Shown here: piece after piece, positions 33,027 through 41,705 of the stretch
How positions within the stretch are numbered: position 1 is the stretch's first letter
Layout: each line of letters starts with the position of its first letter
Assembly: GCF_015644665.1 (NCBI RefSeq)
Contig: NZ_JADOBQ010000001.1
Location: forward strand, 186,001-250,000
Length of the DNA: 64,000 bases
Source of the DNA: Roseobacter sp. MH60115
Lineage (GTDB): Bacteria > Pseudomonadota > Alphaproteobacteria > Rhodobacterales > Rhodobacteraceae
Reading direction: 5' to 3'
Notes under the pieces: model-generated
What the model saw: the letters and a program-made list of their open reading frames with translations, nothing else
Databases searched by the model: none
What the model was told of the DNA's origin: nothing
Position numbers and translations under genes: made by a program

Positions 33027-33974
33027 TCAGCTCGGCCCGCCGGTCAGTTCGCGGGCGATGGTGCGGGCGATGGGCGCGGCCTCGGACGCTGACATGCCCG
33101 CCTTCAGGCGCGGGTCGTAGAGCATCCTGAGCAACAGCGCGTCATGGCGGGTCAGCAAGGCAAACTCATCATCATCGTTGAAAATCGAGGGCCGCGCATC
33201 GCGGCTGTCATTGGCCAGGCCAAGGCCCTGGGCCAGTTCCTCGTGAATGCAGCTGAGCCGCAGCAAGCTGGGGTTTTCTGCGCGGATCACGGCGACGGCT
33301 GCCGTGTAGGTGTTCGCATCCGATCCGGCCGCATAGGCGGCCACCGCGCAATAGGTATCGCGCGACAGGCTGCGCAGCGCGTTGAGGCTGTCCGGCGTGA
33401 TGCCGGGGACGCGGGCGGCGGCGGCATCCAGCGCTTCGCCCCGGTCGTCTTCGCTGGCAACGATCACAACGAAATTCGGTGTGCCGAAGGTCATGACGGG
33501 ATGCCCGGTGATCTGGCCCAGACGGCGAGCATAGCTGCGGATGGCGCTGCCGTCTGCGGCGCGTTGCGAGGGCGGGATGCTGTTGCCAAAGATCGTGCCG
33601 ATCCGCACCGGTCCGGACCAGCGGCGCAGCGGGCTTTCGCCGCCCCGTCCCTGCAAGGCGCGCTCGTATTCGTTAAAAAACACGATCCGTTCAAAGTTTC
33701 GCGCCAGCATTTCCGAGGTAAAGGGCGTGTCCGGCCCGCCGCCATCCTCACGCAGCAGTCCCTGCTTGAGCTGGGCGGCCTGCACCTGAACCAGATAGCT
33801 GCGCAGGGCCGCGCTGGCCTCGGAGGTGGGGCGCAGCTGGGTTTCGGCCAGCACACTGGGTCGTGCGCGCGGCGTTTTCACCGACGCCACCGGCTGCGGG
33901 ACGTCACAGGCGATCAGCGCGGCACCGGCAATGCCGAGCGCGCCCCAGCGCAGGAAGGTCTGGCGCCGCGCCAC
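33027..33974 (-). CDS. DUF2927 lipoprotein
   Basis: A 315-residue protein with a lipoprotein signal (LIAC lipobox, Cys23), so it should be lipid-anchored in the periplasm or outer membrane. The C-terminal half matches DUF2927, with SCIHEELAQGLGLANDS at about 241-257 and SIFNDDDEFALL after it. The HEE...GLGL pattern recalls the active-site helix of zincin proteases, but the second histidine is not present, so proteolysis cannot be claimed. It lies six bases after telA and gives this operon a component on the outer side of the inner membrane. Confidence 0.87.
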   Translation of the reverse strand: MARRQTFLRWGALGIAGAALIACDVPQPVASVKTPRARPSVLAETQLRPTSEASAALRSYLVQVQAAQLKQGLLREDGGGPDTPFTSEMLARNFERIVFFNEYERALQGRGGESPLRRWSGPVRIGTIFGNSIPPSQRAADGSAIRSYARRLGQITGHPVMTFGTPNFVVIVASEDDRGEALDAAAARVPGITPDSLNALRSLSRDTYCAVAAYAAGSDANTYTAAVAVIRAENPSLLRLSCIHEELAQGLGLANDSRDARPSIFNDDDEFALLTRHDALLLRMLYDPRLKAGMSASEAAPIARTIARELTGGPS

Positions 33975-33980
33975 GATGCC

Positions 33981-35177
33981 TCAGTTCGGCACGGAGGTGG
34001 CGGCGGTGTCACCCAGACCGGTGGCCTTGGCTTTGGCGCTGGCCAGCGTGTCGCGCAGCTTTGCTTCCATCTCCTGCAGATCGGTTTCGGCGGCGGCGCG
34101 GCGGGCCTTGCCCTCATCCGCGATCTGCAGCGATTCCTCGATGGTGCCGATCAGGTCGGCATTGGCCTGTTTCACGGCCTCGATATCGAAGACGCCACGC
34201 TCCATCTCTTCGCGGATGATCTTGTTGCTCTCGCGCAGGTTCTTGGCATTTGCGGTCAGCAATTCATTGGTCAGATCATTGGCCTGCCGGACGGCCTGTG
34301 CCGCCTCCGCAGACCGCTGGATGGTCACGGCCTGTGCCAGCTGCGTCTCCCAGAGCGGGACGGTGTTCACCAGCGTCGAATTGATCTTGGTCACGAGGCT
34401 TTTGTCGTTTTCTTGCACCAGCCGGATTGACGGCAGGGATTGCATGGTCACCTGACGGGTCAGTTTCAGGTCATGCACCCGGCGTTCCAGATCATCACGT
34501 GCCGCGCGCAAATCGCGCAGTTCCTGTGCGACCATGACCTGATCGTCTTCGGGGGCTTTTTCGACTTCTGCGGCCTTGGCGGGGATGATCTTTTCGTCCA
34601 GCTCGCTGAGCTTTTCCTCACCCGCCGCGATGTAGAGCGCCAGCTCATCATAGAACTGCAGCGTCTTTTCATAGAGCATGTCGAGCGATTTGATGTCTTT
34701 CAGCAGCGTGTGCTCGTGCTTCAAAAGCTCGTCGGTGATGCGGTCTATCTGGTCCTGCACCTCTTCGAATTTCGCGGTGAACTTGGCGAAGGGGGCGGCC
34801 TTGCCCATCAGCTTTTCCCACCAGCTGCGCTTGCGCCGCACGTCGAGTTCGTCAATGGAAAAGCCGCGAATGGTGGTCACGATGTTGCGCAGGCTGTCAC
34901 CCGCAGGCCCCACATCCTTGTTGCGCACCCCACCCAGCATCGCCTGGCTGATTTCCTGCAGTTCGACCTGCGCGCGGCTGCCAAAGGCGACAATGGAATT
35001 GGTGTCTTCCATGTCGATCTCGGCCATCCGCTTGGAAATCTCCGCACTCACCGGGGCGTCCGCGTCGGCCAGCGGCACGATGGCACCTGCATCTGCCGGT
35101 TCAGGCAGCACCACGGCGGTTACTTCCTCGACCATCTTGAGATCCTGGGCGGCTTTCTCGCGTATTGTCTCACTCAT
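33981..35177 (-). CDS. TelA/KlaA-family toxic anion resistance protein
   Basis: A 398-residue soluble, strongly helical protein of the TelA (toxic anion resistance) family, matching it in length. Recognisable stretches are GFSIDELDVRRKRSWWEKLMG (quoted here to its core), LDMLYEKTLQFYDELALYIAAGEEKL and the C-terminal half with LVTKINSTLVNTVPLWE. Homologues in Bacillus (YaaN) and Listeria are paired with XpaC and affect tolerance of tellurite, cell-wall antibiotics or lantibiotics. It lies 29 bases after the XpaC gene here. It probably works as a coiled-coil partner of XpaC at the inner membrane. Confidence 0.93.
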   Translation of the reverse strand: MSETIREKAAQDLKMVEEVTAVVLPEPADAGAIVPLADADAPVSAEISKRMAEIDMEDTNSIVAFGSRAQVELQEISQAMLGGVRNKDVGPAGDSLRNIVTTIRGFSIDELDVRRKRSWWEKLMGKAAPFAKFTAKFEEVQDQIDRITDELLKHEHTLLKDIKSLDMLYEKTLQFYDELALYIAAGEEKLSELDEKIIPAKAAEVEKAPEDDQVMVAQELRDLRAARDDLERRVHDLKLTRQVTMQSLPSIRLVQENDKSLVTKINSTLVNTVPLWETQLAQAVTIQRSAEAAQAVRQANDLTNELLTANAKNLRESNKIIREEMERGVFDIEAVKQANADLIGTIEESLQIADEGKARRAAAETDLQEMEAKLRDTLASAKAKATGLGDTAATSVPN

Positions 35178-35206
35178 TCGTTCAAGTCCTTTGTCCTTGG
35201 GCGCCG

Positions 35207-36094
35207 TCAGTCCAGGCGCACGCCTTCGCGTTGCAAACGGTCCCGCAGGACCTCAATTTCGACCGTGAGGTCACTGTGATCATCCAGCATCATCTTGGCA
35301 GTGCGGTCGGTGAAGTTACGTTCAAGATCGTCGAGCAGGGCAAGGTAGTCCTCGCGCGCCTTGGCGTCCTGGGTGCGGGCGTAGATATCGGCGAATTTGA
35401 CGGAGGCATCGCGCGCGCCCAGCAGGTAGACACCGAGGTATTTGCGCGCCGCCGTCAAATCACGCGGGTCTTCCTCCACCGTGCGGATCAGATCGCGGAC
35501 CACGTCCTGAAACTGCTCCATCCGGGCAGACACACGCCGGTCGCCCGCACGCCTCAACGCGTCGGTCATGGCCGTGAGATGTGCTTCGGCCTCGTCGACC
35601 ACACGGGCCACGCGGTCCTGCTGGAAAGTGTCGATGCCTTCCATGCCCTTGCTGGTCAGCGGATCAATGCCGAAAGCGGCCAGATGCAAGCCGCCAGCGG
35701 CTGCGCCAAAGAGGACCGCGGCAATCAGATTGCCGTCATGGCTCAGCGCGGCAAGTGCCGTGCCAAGCCCGGCAAGGGCGGCGGCCAGGATCTTGCGGGG
35801 GACAGCCGGGCGGCGCGCCACCTTGCGGCCGCGCCAGGCGGCTTCGGCGACCAATCCACCCCGCAGTAACCACGCCGCAAGCGCCAGAACGCCCGCACCC
35901 GCAAGGCCGAGGCTCATCCCCAGCGCGCCTTGGGTCAGCGACACGAAAAGCAGCACGACAGCGGGCAGAAACATCAGGTTTGCACGGGCGCCCACCGGGT
36001 CCACGCTGGCGCCGCTATAGGCAGACCGCGCCGGCGGGTTCGCGGTTTCCGGGCTTCCGTGGGGGCTGTATTTTCCGCCGAACCGTTTCGCCAT
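35207..36094 (-). CDS. XpaC family (5-bromo-4-chloroindolyl phosphate hydrolysis) membrane protein
   Basis: A 295-residue protein. A basic N-terminus of about 40 residues precedes a membrane region of three or four hydrophobic segments (about 40-145), followed by a helical cytoplasmic domain of about 150 residues that matches the XpaC family (DTFQQDRVARVVDEAEAHL; ARKYLGVYLLGARDASVKF). In Bacillus, xpaC lies next to the telA homologue yaaN. Despite its name, an enzymatic phosphatase activity is not established for the family. Its start is three bases after the stop of a 29-codon membrane peptide gene, so its translation is probably coupled to that peptide. Confidence 0.9.
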   Translation of the reverse strand: MAKRFGGKYSPHGSPETANPPARSAYSGASVDPVGARANLMFLPAVVLLFVSLTQGALGMSLGLAGAGVLALAAWLLRGGLVAEAAWRGRKVARRPAVPRKILAAALAGLGTALAALSHDGNLIAAVLFGAAAGGLHLAAFGIDPLTSKGMEGIDTFQQDRVARVVDEAEAHLTAMTDALRRAGDRRVSARMEQFQDVVRDLIRTVEEDPRDLTAARKYLGVYLLGARDASVKFADIYARTQDAKAREDYLALLDDLERNFTDRTAKMMLDDHSDLTVEIEVLRDRLQREGVRLD

Positions 36095-36097
36095 GCG

Positions 36098-36187
36098 TCA
36101 AAGACCGCCCAGAATGCCGGACGCCACGCCTGTCATCAGGACAAGCAGCGCCACATAGGCGAATTTTTGAAACGTGCTCGGCGTCAT
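36098..36187 (-). CDS. 29-residue single-span membrane peptide, first gene of the XpaC/TelA operon
   Basis: The frame reads Met-Thr-Pro-Ser-Thr-Phe-Gln-Lys, then a hydrophobic run FAYVALLVLMTGVASGILGGL, of which about 20 residues could cross the membrane, and ends at a TGA three bases before the XpaC start. GGGGAG lies five bases before its ATG, a strong ribosome binding site. It is too short for standard gene finding. The combination of a good ribosome binding site, a hydrophobic helix, and tight spacing to XpaC supports a real gene that may be a small subunit of the membrane complex or a leader that couples XpaC translation. I know no named family for it. Confidence 0.65.
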   Translation of the reverse strand: MTPSTFQKFAYVALLVLMTGVASGILGGL

Positions 36188-36380
36188 AGTGTCTCCCCAG
36201 ACCGACGTTACCGCAAATATAGGCGCATGCGCTGCCGCTGACCAGTTTTACCGATGCCCGGGCGTCTTATCGGCCATTCTGACCACGCCCGGTCCCGCAG
36301 TGCCATGGCTTTTTACACATTTGATGACAGAAACACGCCGTTGCGAGGGGAATTTTTGCTCAAAAGTGTCAGCCGTCCGC

Positions 36381-37256
36381 CTATCGCTTGGGGCGTTGCG
36401 GCCGATGTACGCCGGACTTTGATTTCGATTGCGGCGGGCGGGCCGTGCGTCTGCGCGTGGCCTGGGTCGGCTTTTTCGCGGCGGTGCCGGTGTCATCGCC
36501 CGCATCGAGGCCCAGTTGATCGCGCAGGATCTTGCGTCTGACTTCTTCGACGGCACCGGGTTTCAGCTCTCCAAGCTGGAAGGGGCCATAGCTGACCCGG
36601 ATCAGGCGGTTCACGGACAGGCCCACGTCGGCCAGCGCCCGCCGGATTTCGCGGTTGCGTCCCTCGCGCAGGCCAATGGTGAGCCAGGCATTGGCCCCCT
36701 GTTGCCGGTCCAGCGTGACCGTCATCGGCTGAAAGGCCTCGCCATCGACCGTCACACCCTTGCGCAGCGGCTCCAGCACGGCATCCGTGGGGCGCCCGTT
36801 GACGCGCACCCGGTAGCGCCGCAGCCAACCGGTCGAGGGCAGCTCCAGCCTGCGCTTGATGCCCCCATCATTGGTCAGCAGCAAAAGCCCTTCGGAATTG
36901 AGGTCGAGCCGCCCAACGCTCATCACCCGGGGCATGTCCTCGGGCAGGGCAGAATAGATCGTCTCGCGGCCTTTTTCATCGTGATCGGTGCTGACCAGCC
37001 CGGTTGGCTTGTGAAAGAGCCAAAGCCGGGGCGGTTCCGGTGCCGTCAGCGGTTTGCCATCCACCGTGATCTCATCCGCATCGGTTACGTTCAGCGCGGG
37101 CGAAGTGATCTGCGCGCCGTTCACGCTGATGCGTCCCGCTTCAATCATGCGCTCCGCCTCGCGCCGGCTGGCAACACCGGCACGGCTGAGGATTTTGGCG
37201 ATGCGCTCGCCATCATGCGTTTTGGCGGCCGGTTTTTCAGGGTCAGGCTTGGACAT
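36381..37256 (-). CDS. rRNA pseudouridine synthase, RsuA/RluB family
   Basis: A 291-residue protein. An S4 RNA-binding domain (about 17-65, RIAKILSRAGVASRREAERM) is followed by the RsuA/RluB catalytic domain with the active-site aspartate in GRLDLNSEGLLLLTNDG. The C-terminal 35 residues are rich in Lys, Arg and Pro. It converts a uridine in rRNA (23S U2605 for RluB in E. coli) to pseudouridine; which position is changed here is not certain. It is divergent from tadA with 63 bases between the starts. The ATG at 37256 begins the family-like sequence. Confidence 0.93.
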   Translation of the reverse strand: MSKPDPEKPAAKTHDGERIAKILSRAGVASRREAERMIEAGRISVNGAQITSPALNVTDADEITVDGKPLTAPEPPRLWLFHKPTGLVSTDHDEKGRETIYSALPEDMPRVMSVGRLDLNSEGLLLLTNDGGIKRRLELPSTGWLRRYRVRVNGRPTDAVLEPLRKGVTVDGEAFQPMTVTLDRQQGANAWLTIGLREGRNREIRRALADVGLSVNRLIRVSYGPFQLGELKPGAVEEVRRKILRDQLGLDAGDDTGTAAKKPTQATRRRTARPPQSKSKSGVHRPQRPKR

Positions 37257-37319
37257 GCGCCTGCCATAGCCTCTTTGCGGGGCTTGCGAAAGGGCGCGCT
37301 TTGCGGGCACTCATGGAGC

Positions 37320-37769
37320 ATGGAATTCAACACGCATATGCAGGCGGCGCTGTCAGAGGCGCGCGCCGCCGCCAAGCGCGGCGAAGTGCCCGTGGGGGCG
37401 GTGGTGGTCAACCCCGCAGGCGCTGTAGTCGCGGCGGCAGGAAACCGGACAAGAGAGTTGAACGATCCGACGGCCCATGCGGAAATACTGGCGATCCGCG
37501 CGGCCTGTGCCGCTGCCGGTTCAGAGCGGTTGGTGGATCACGCACTCTACGTCACGCTGGAACCCTGCGCGATGTGCGCCGCTGCCATCGCGGCAGCCCG
37601 GATCGCACGGCTTTACTATGGCGCAAGCGATCCCAAATCCGGCGGCGTCGCGCAGGGTGCTCGCGTTTTTGCCCACCCGCAATGCCACCACGTGCCGGAC
37701 GTCTTCGACGGTATCGCCGCCGCAGAATCAGAGGCCTATTTGCGCGCCTTCTTTACCGCCCGCAGGTAG
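37320..37769 (+). CDS. tadA: tRNA adenosine(34) deaminase
   Basis: A 149-residue zinc deaminase that changes adenosine 34 of tRNA-Arg(ACG) to inosine. The zinc and catalytic residues are His53 and Glu55 in HAE, and Cys83 and Cys86 in PCAMC. The length and the VPVGAVVV start are typical. The ATG at 37320 was chosen because the same frame upstream only runs antisense to the pseudouridine synthase gene. Its TAG stop and last two arginine codons lie inside the 29-base repeat at 37762-37790. Confidence 0.95.
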   Translation: MEFNTHMQAALSEARAAAKRGEVPVGAVVVNPAGAVVAAAGNRTRELNDPTAHAEILAIRAACAAAGSERLVDHALYVTLEPCAMCAAAIAAARIARLYYGASDPKSGGVAQGARVFAHPQCHHVPDVFDGIAAAESEAYLRAFFTARR

Positions 37770-37793
37770 GGTGGGCTTTCAGGCCACCTTACC
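37762..37793 (+). repeat. 29-base intergenic repeat, copy 2, forming a 10-bp hairpin
   Basis: Bases 37762-37790 are identical to 27167-27195. Here the flanking bases extend the fold: GGTAGGGTGG (37765-37774) pairs with CCACCTTACC (37784-37793) with one G-U, around a 9-base loop. The tadA stop codon lies in the left arm. Lack of a T run argues against a classical terminator. Confidence 0.8.
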
Positions 37794-37818
37794 CGCCAAC
37801 TGATGTGGAAAGACCCGA

Positions 37819-38475
37819 ATGGATTGGACCCGGACCATCGACAGCTACTGCGAGCGCATGGGGCCTCACTATTGGGCCGAACCGATCAATGCGGTGACCA
37901 ACCTCGCTTTCATTCTTGCCGCGATCTTCATGTGGCGACGCAGCCAGGGGGACAGGCTGGCACAGCTTCTCTGTGCCACGCTCTTCGCCATCGGGGTCGG
38001 CAGTTACCTCTTTCACACCCATGCGCAGACCTGGGCGGCCCTGACCGATGTCCTGCCCATCGCAGCCTTCATTCTGATCTATATCTTTGCAATCAACCGC
38101 GTGGGCTGGGGCATGTCTCCTCTCGCCGCGCTGGGGGCGACCGCGCTCTTCATCCCCTACGCCGCTCTCACCGTGCCGCTCTTCCAGAAGGTGCCCGGCC
38201 TCGGATCATCGGCCGGTTACGCACCGGTGCCACTGCTGATCGGGATTTACGCGCTGCTGCTGTACCGCCGCGCACCACAGCTCGCGCGCGGGCTGGCCAT
38301 CGGCGCGGGCCTGCTGATCCTGTCGCTCACCTTCCGGACACTCGATATGCCGCTTTGCCCCAACTGGCCCTTGGGCACGCATTTCGCATGGCATCTGCTC
38401 AACGGGCTGATGCTGGGCTGGATGATTGCGGTTTACCTGCGCGCCGCTCTTGGCAAGGCCCGCGCGGACCGCTAA
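37819..38475 (+). CDS. Ceramidase-family (CREST) integral membrane hydrolase
   Basis: A 218-residue protein with about seven hydrophobic segments, of the alkaline ceramidase family. The catalytic layout of human ACER3 is preserved in both residue type and spacing: Ser62 and His66 (SYLFH), Asp77 eleven residues later (TDVLP), and His188/His192 (THFAWH). The N-terminal calcium-site pattern TID...CE...AE also matches, with Glu21 and Asn24. It should therefore be a zinc-dependent amidase acting on a lipid amide in the membrane. Most roseobacters are not known for sphingolipids, so the substrate may be another acylated amino lipid. It follows tadA and the repeat by about 25 bases. Confidence 0.88.
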   Translation: MDWTRTIDSYCERMGPHYWAEPINAVTNLAFILAAIFMWRRSQGDRLAQLLCATLFAIGVGSYLFHTHAQTWAALTDVLPIAAFILIYIFAINRVGWGMSPLAALGATALFIPYAALTVPLFQKVPGLGSSAGYAPVPLLIGIYALLLYRRAPQLARGLAIGAGLLILSLTFRTLDMPLCPNWPLGTHFAWHLLNGLMLGWMIAVYLRAALGKARADR

Positions 38476-38505
38476 ACGCCGATGCCAAGCAGATGAGGAA
38501 ACGCA

Positions 38506-38793
38506 ATGTCCATTGACGAGACCACCGCCGCCCGTGTGGCCAAGCTGGCCCGGATCAAGGTTGAGCCCGAGGCGCTGCCCGCGCTTGCCGGCGAATTCAA
38601 CACCATTCTGGGGTTTATCGAACAGTTGAACCAGGTGGATATCGCGGGTGTAGAGCCGATGACGTCGGTCACCCCGCAGGTGCTCAAGCGCCGTGTAGAT
38701 GTGGTCACCGATGGCGATCAGCAGGACAAGGTCCTCTCCAACGCGCCCGATGCCCGCGAGGGGTTTTTTGCCGTGCCGAAGGTGGTTGAGTGA
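38506..38793 (+). CDS. gatC: Asp/Glu-tRNA amidotransferase subunit C
   Basis: A 95-residue protein with the GatC pattern: ARLARIKV near the start, [27 protein letters not shown], and the C-terminal [21 protein letters not shown]. GatC stabilises GatA and joins GatB in the complex that amidates Glu-tRNA(Gln) and Asp-tRNA(Asn). Its TGA overlaps the gatA ATG by one base (TGATG). gatB is not in this window. Confidence 0.97.
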   Translation: MSIDETTAARVAKLARIKVEPEALPALAGEFNTILGFIEQLNQVDIAGVEPMTSVTPQVLKRRVDVVTDGDQQDKVLSNAPDAREGFFAVPKVVE

Positions 38794-40280
38794 TGAGCAA
38801 GCTGAACGAATTGTCCCTGAGCGCCGCCCGCGATGCCCTGCGCGCGGGCGAGACAACGTCAAAAGAGCTGACCGAAGCCTGCCTCAGCGCCATTGAGGGC
38901 GCCGGTGCGCTCAACGCCTTCGTGCACCACACGCCGGAATTGGCGCTGGAACGTGCCGCTGCTGCCGACGCCCGGATCGCCAAAGGTGACGCGCCCGGCA
39001 TGTGCGGCCTGCCCATCGGCATCAAGGACCTCTTCTGCACCAAGGGCGTGCCGAGCCAGGCAGGCTCACGCATCCTCGAAGGCTTCCTGCCGGAATACGA
39101 ATCCACCGTCAGCCAAAACCTTGCGGACGCAGGCGCCGTCATGCTGGGCAAGCTCAACATGGACGAATTCGCCATGGGCTCCTCGAATGAGACCTCGACC
39201 TACGGCAACGCCGTGAACCCTTGGCGGCGCGGCAATGATGACGCGCAGCTGACGCCCGGCGGCTCTTCCGGCGGCTCCGCCTCGGCGGTTGCGGCCGACC
39301 TCTGCCTTGCGGCCACCGGCACCGACACCGGCGGCTCCATCCGTCAGCCTGCCGCCTTCACCGGCACCGTCGGGATCAAGCCCACCTACGGGCGGTGTTC
39401 CCGCTGGGGCATCGTGGCCTTCGCGTCGAGCCTCGATCAGGCGGGACCGATGACCAAATCCGTGCGCGATGCCGCGATCATGCTGGAGGCGATGTGCGGC
39501 CATGACCCCAAGGACAGCACCTCCGCCGACCTGCCTGTGCCCAATTTCGAGGCGGCCCTAAGCGGCGACATCCGGGGCAAGAAAATCGGCATCCCCAAGG
39601 AATACCGTATGGACGGCATGCCACAGGAGATCGAAACACTCTGGTCCGACGGCATCGCGATGATGAAGGACGCAGGCGCCGAGATCGTCGACATTTCCCT
39701 GCCGCACACCAAATACGCGTTGCCCGCGTACTATGTGATCGCTCCGGCGGAGGCCTCCTCAAACCTCGCCCGCTACGACGGGGTGCGCTACGGCCACCGC
39801 GCCCGGCTCGACCAGGGCGACGGCATCACCGAGATGTACGAGAAAACCCGCGCCGAAGGTTTCGGAGACGAGGTCAAACGCCGCGTGATGATCGGCACCT
39901 ATGTGCTCTCCGCAGGCTTCTACGATGCCTATTACAACCGTGCCCGCCGCGTCCGCACGCTGATCAAGAAGGACTTCGAAGATGTCTTTGCCCAAGGCAT
40001 CGACGCGATCCTGACACCGGCAACGCCCTCCGCCGCCTTTGGGCTGGGCGAAATGACGGATGCGGACCCGGTCGCCATGTACCTCAACGATGTCTTCACC
40101 GTCACGGTGAACCTTGCCGGTCTTCCGGGCATCGCCGTACCCGCCGGGCTCGATAAACAGGGGCTGCCCTTGGGGCTTCAACTGATCGGTCAGCCCTGGG
40201 CCGAGGCCGATCTGCTGTGCACCGCTCATGTGCTCGAGCAGGCCGCTGGCTTTGTGGCCAAGCCTGCGAAATGGTGGTAA
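38793..40280 (+). CDS. gatA: Asp/Glu-tRNA amidotransferase subunit A
   Basis: A 495-residue amidase-signature protein that frees ammonia from glutamine for tRNA amidation. The Ser-cisSer-Lys catalytic set is visible: Lys in [10 protein letters not shown], the [11 protein letters not shown] loop, and the serine in [14 protein letters not shown]. The length is normal for GatA. The ATG at 38793 overlaps the gatC stop; a GTG one codon upstream is less likely. It forms a two-gene operon with gatC. Confidence 0.97.
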   Translation: MSKLNELSLSAARDALRAGETTSKELTEACLSAIEGAGALNAFVHHTPELALERAAAADARIAKGDAPGMCGLPIGIKDLFCTKGVPSQAGSRILEGFLPEYESTVSQNLADAGAVMLGKLNMDEFAMGSSNETSTYGNAVNPWRRGNDDAQLTPGGSSGGSASAVAADLCLAATGTDTGGSIRQPAAFTGTVGIKPTYGRCSRWGIVAFASSLDQAGPMTKSVRDAAIMLEAMCGHDPKDSTSADLPVPNFEAALSGDIRGKKIGIPKEYRMDGMPQEIETLWSDGIAMMKDAGAEIVDISLPHTKYALPAYYVIAPAEASSNLARYDGVRYGHRARLDQGDGITEMYEKTRAEGFGDEVKRRVMIGTYVLSAGFYDAYYNRARRVRTLIKKDFEDVFAQGIDAILTPATPSAAFGLGEMTDADPVAMYLNDVFTVTVNLAGLPGIAVPAGLDKQGLPLGLQLIGQPWAEADLLCTAHVLEQAAGFVAKPAKWW

Positions 40281-40315
40281 TCTCGCGCCAACCAACAACA
40301 ACAGGCAGACATCCA

Positions 40316-41035
40316 ATGGCACCACGTGTCTTTTTCGCAGCAATCGCTCTGGCGGCGGTCTCCGCCTGTGCGCCACAGGTGCCCGACAGCGGGCAGGGGG
40401 TCGGGTTCGACAATTCCTTTGAGGCACAACAGCAGCGTGATGCGGCGCTTTCGGGCGGCCAGACCCGCCTGCCGGACACGGTTGTGCCCCCAACGCCCGG
40501 CTCTGCAGAAGCAACCGCGGCCGAGACCACACGTATTCTGGCCGAAACCCGGCCCGGTGCCCCGGACAGCCCCCAGTTGAACTCTGGCGTGGCCCCTGTG
40601 CAGGCCAGCCCGTCCAATCCCGCGCCCGCTACACTCGACAACCCCGGCATCTCGAACGAGAACGACTTCGATGCGGTGGCCGAGCGTCAAACCATCGAGA
40701 GCGACGCCGAGCGGATCGCCAACAACCGCGCGCAATATGAGGTGGTGCAGCCCGAAGCCCTGCCCACACGCCCCGGTGATGAGCAACCGAACATCGTGGC
40801 CTTTGCCCTCTCCACCAGCCATCCCAAAGGGCAAAGCGTCTATGCCCGCGCAGGGTTCGGCGGCGAATCCCGCGCGGCCCGCAACTGCGCCGCCTATGCC
40901 TCTCCCGATCTGGCCCAGATTGATTTCCTCGCGCGCGGCGGCCCGACACGGGATCGCAAGGGCCTTGATCCGGATGGCGACGGCTATGCCTGCACCTGGG
41001 ATCCCGCCCCCTTCCGCAAGGCATCCGAAGGCTGA
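40316..41035 (+). CDS. Lipoprotein with C-terminal Excalibur calcium-binding domain
   Basis: A 239-residue protein with a lipoprotein signal (AVSAC, Cys18). A long low-complexity region rich in Pro, Ala, Thr and Gln follows, then a C-terminal domain of about 45 residues that matches the Excalibur pattern: ARNCAAYAS, then LDPDGDGYACTWDP. The DPDGDG loop resembles an EF-hand calcium site and the two cysteines probably form a disulphide. It is likely anchored in the periplasm or outer membrane. The amidase gene follows after seven bases, which suggests a cell-envelope role. The ATG at 40316 starts the signal peptide. Confidence 0.83.
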   Translation: MAPRVFFAAIALAAVSACAPQVPDSGQGVGFDNSFEAQQQRDAALSGGQTRLPDTVVPPTPGSAEATAAETTRILAETRPGAPDSPQLNSGVAPVQASPSNPAPATLDNPGISNENDFDAVAERQTIESDAERIANNRAQYEVVQPEALPTRPGDEQPNIVAFALSTSHPKGQSVYARAGFGGESRAARNCAAYASPDLAQIDFLARGGPTRDRKGLDPDGDGYACTWDPAPFRKASEG

Positions 41036-41041
41036 GACAGG

Positions 41042-41701
41042 GTGCAGTGGCATCCATCCCCGAACTTTGGACCGCGCAAGGATGGGCTGACCCCGACCCT
41101 CGTGGTGCTACACTACACGGCAATGCACACTGTACAGGCGGCCATAGATCGCCTCTGTGATCCGGCAGCAGAGGTCTCCGCCCATTATCTGATTTGCCGC
41201 AAGGGGGCTGTGATCCAGCTGATCGATGAAGAACATCGCGCCTGGCACGCTGGCGTGGGGGAATGGCACGGTCAGACAGATATCAACTCCCGCTCCATCG
41301 GCATCGAGCTCGACAACGGTGGGGATCACCCGTTCCCCGAACCTCAGATGGCGGCGCTCGAGACGCTGCTGCGCGCCATCCTCGACCGCTGGCAGATCAC
41401 ACCAGAAAACGTCATCGGCCACTCCGACATGGCTCCCGGGCGCAAGATCGACCCTGGCCCTGGCTTTGACTGGGCACGGCTGGCGCGGAAGGGACTGGCA
41501 GCCCGCGCCGGATGCGATCACGATTTCAAAAACCCGACGGCTGCGGAGTTCCGAACCCTTGCCCGGCAGGCAGGCTTCACAGCGGACGTCGACGATGAGA
41601 CCCTTCTCGCCGCCGTCCGGCTGCGCTTCCGGCCCGGGGCCACGGGTCCTCTCACCGCTCAAGACTTCACGCCCCTGGGTCCCAAAGCCCTCTCACCCTG
41701 A
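41042..41701 (+). CDS. N-acetylmuramoyl-L-alanine amidase (amidase_2, AmiD-like)
   Basis: A 219-residue zinc amidase of the Amidase_2/PGRP family. The zinc ligands are His24 (VVLHYTA), His127 (IGHSDMAP) and Asp137, where the family may have Asp or Cys (GRKIDPG), with Lys135 as the catalytic residue. A C-terminal peptidoglycan-binding-like helical region follows (AEFRTLARQAGF, DDETLLAAVRLRF). No signal peptide is visible, so it probably cleaves recycled anhydromuropeptides in the cytoplasm, as AmpD does. It starts with GTG at 41042. Confidence 0.9.
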   Translation: MQWHPSPNFGPRKDGLTPTLVVLHYTAMHTVQAAIDRLCDPAAEVSAHYLICRKGAVIQLIDEEHRAWHAGVGEWHGQTDINSRSIGIELDNGGDHPFPEPQMAALETLLRAILDRWQITPENVIGHSDMAPGRKIDPGPGFDWARLARKGLAARAGCDHDFKNPTAAEFRTLARQAGFTADVDDETLLAAVRLRFRPGATGPLTAQDFTPLGPKALSP

Positions 41702-41705
41702 CACC

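Noticed and set aside
36429-37319. Long in-frame extension before tadA
   Set aside because: It is antisense to the pseudouridine synthase gene and TadA begins normally at 37320.
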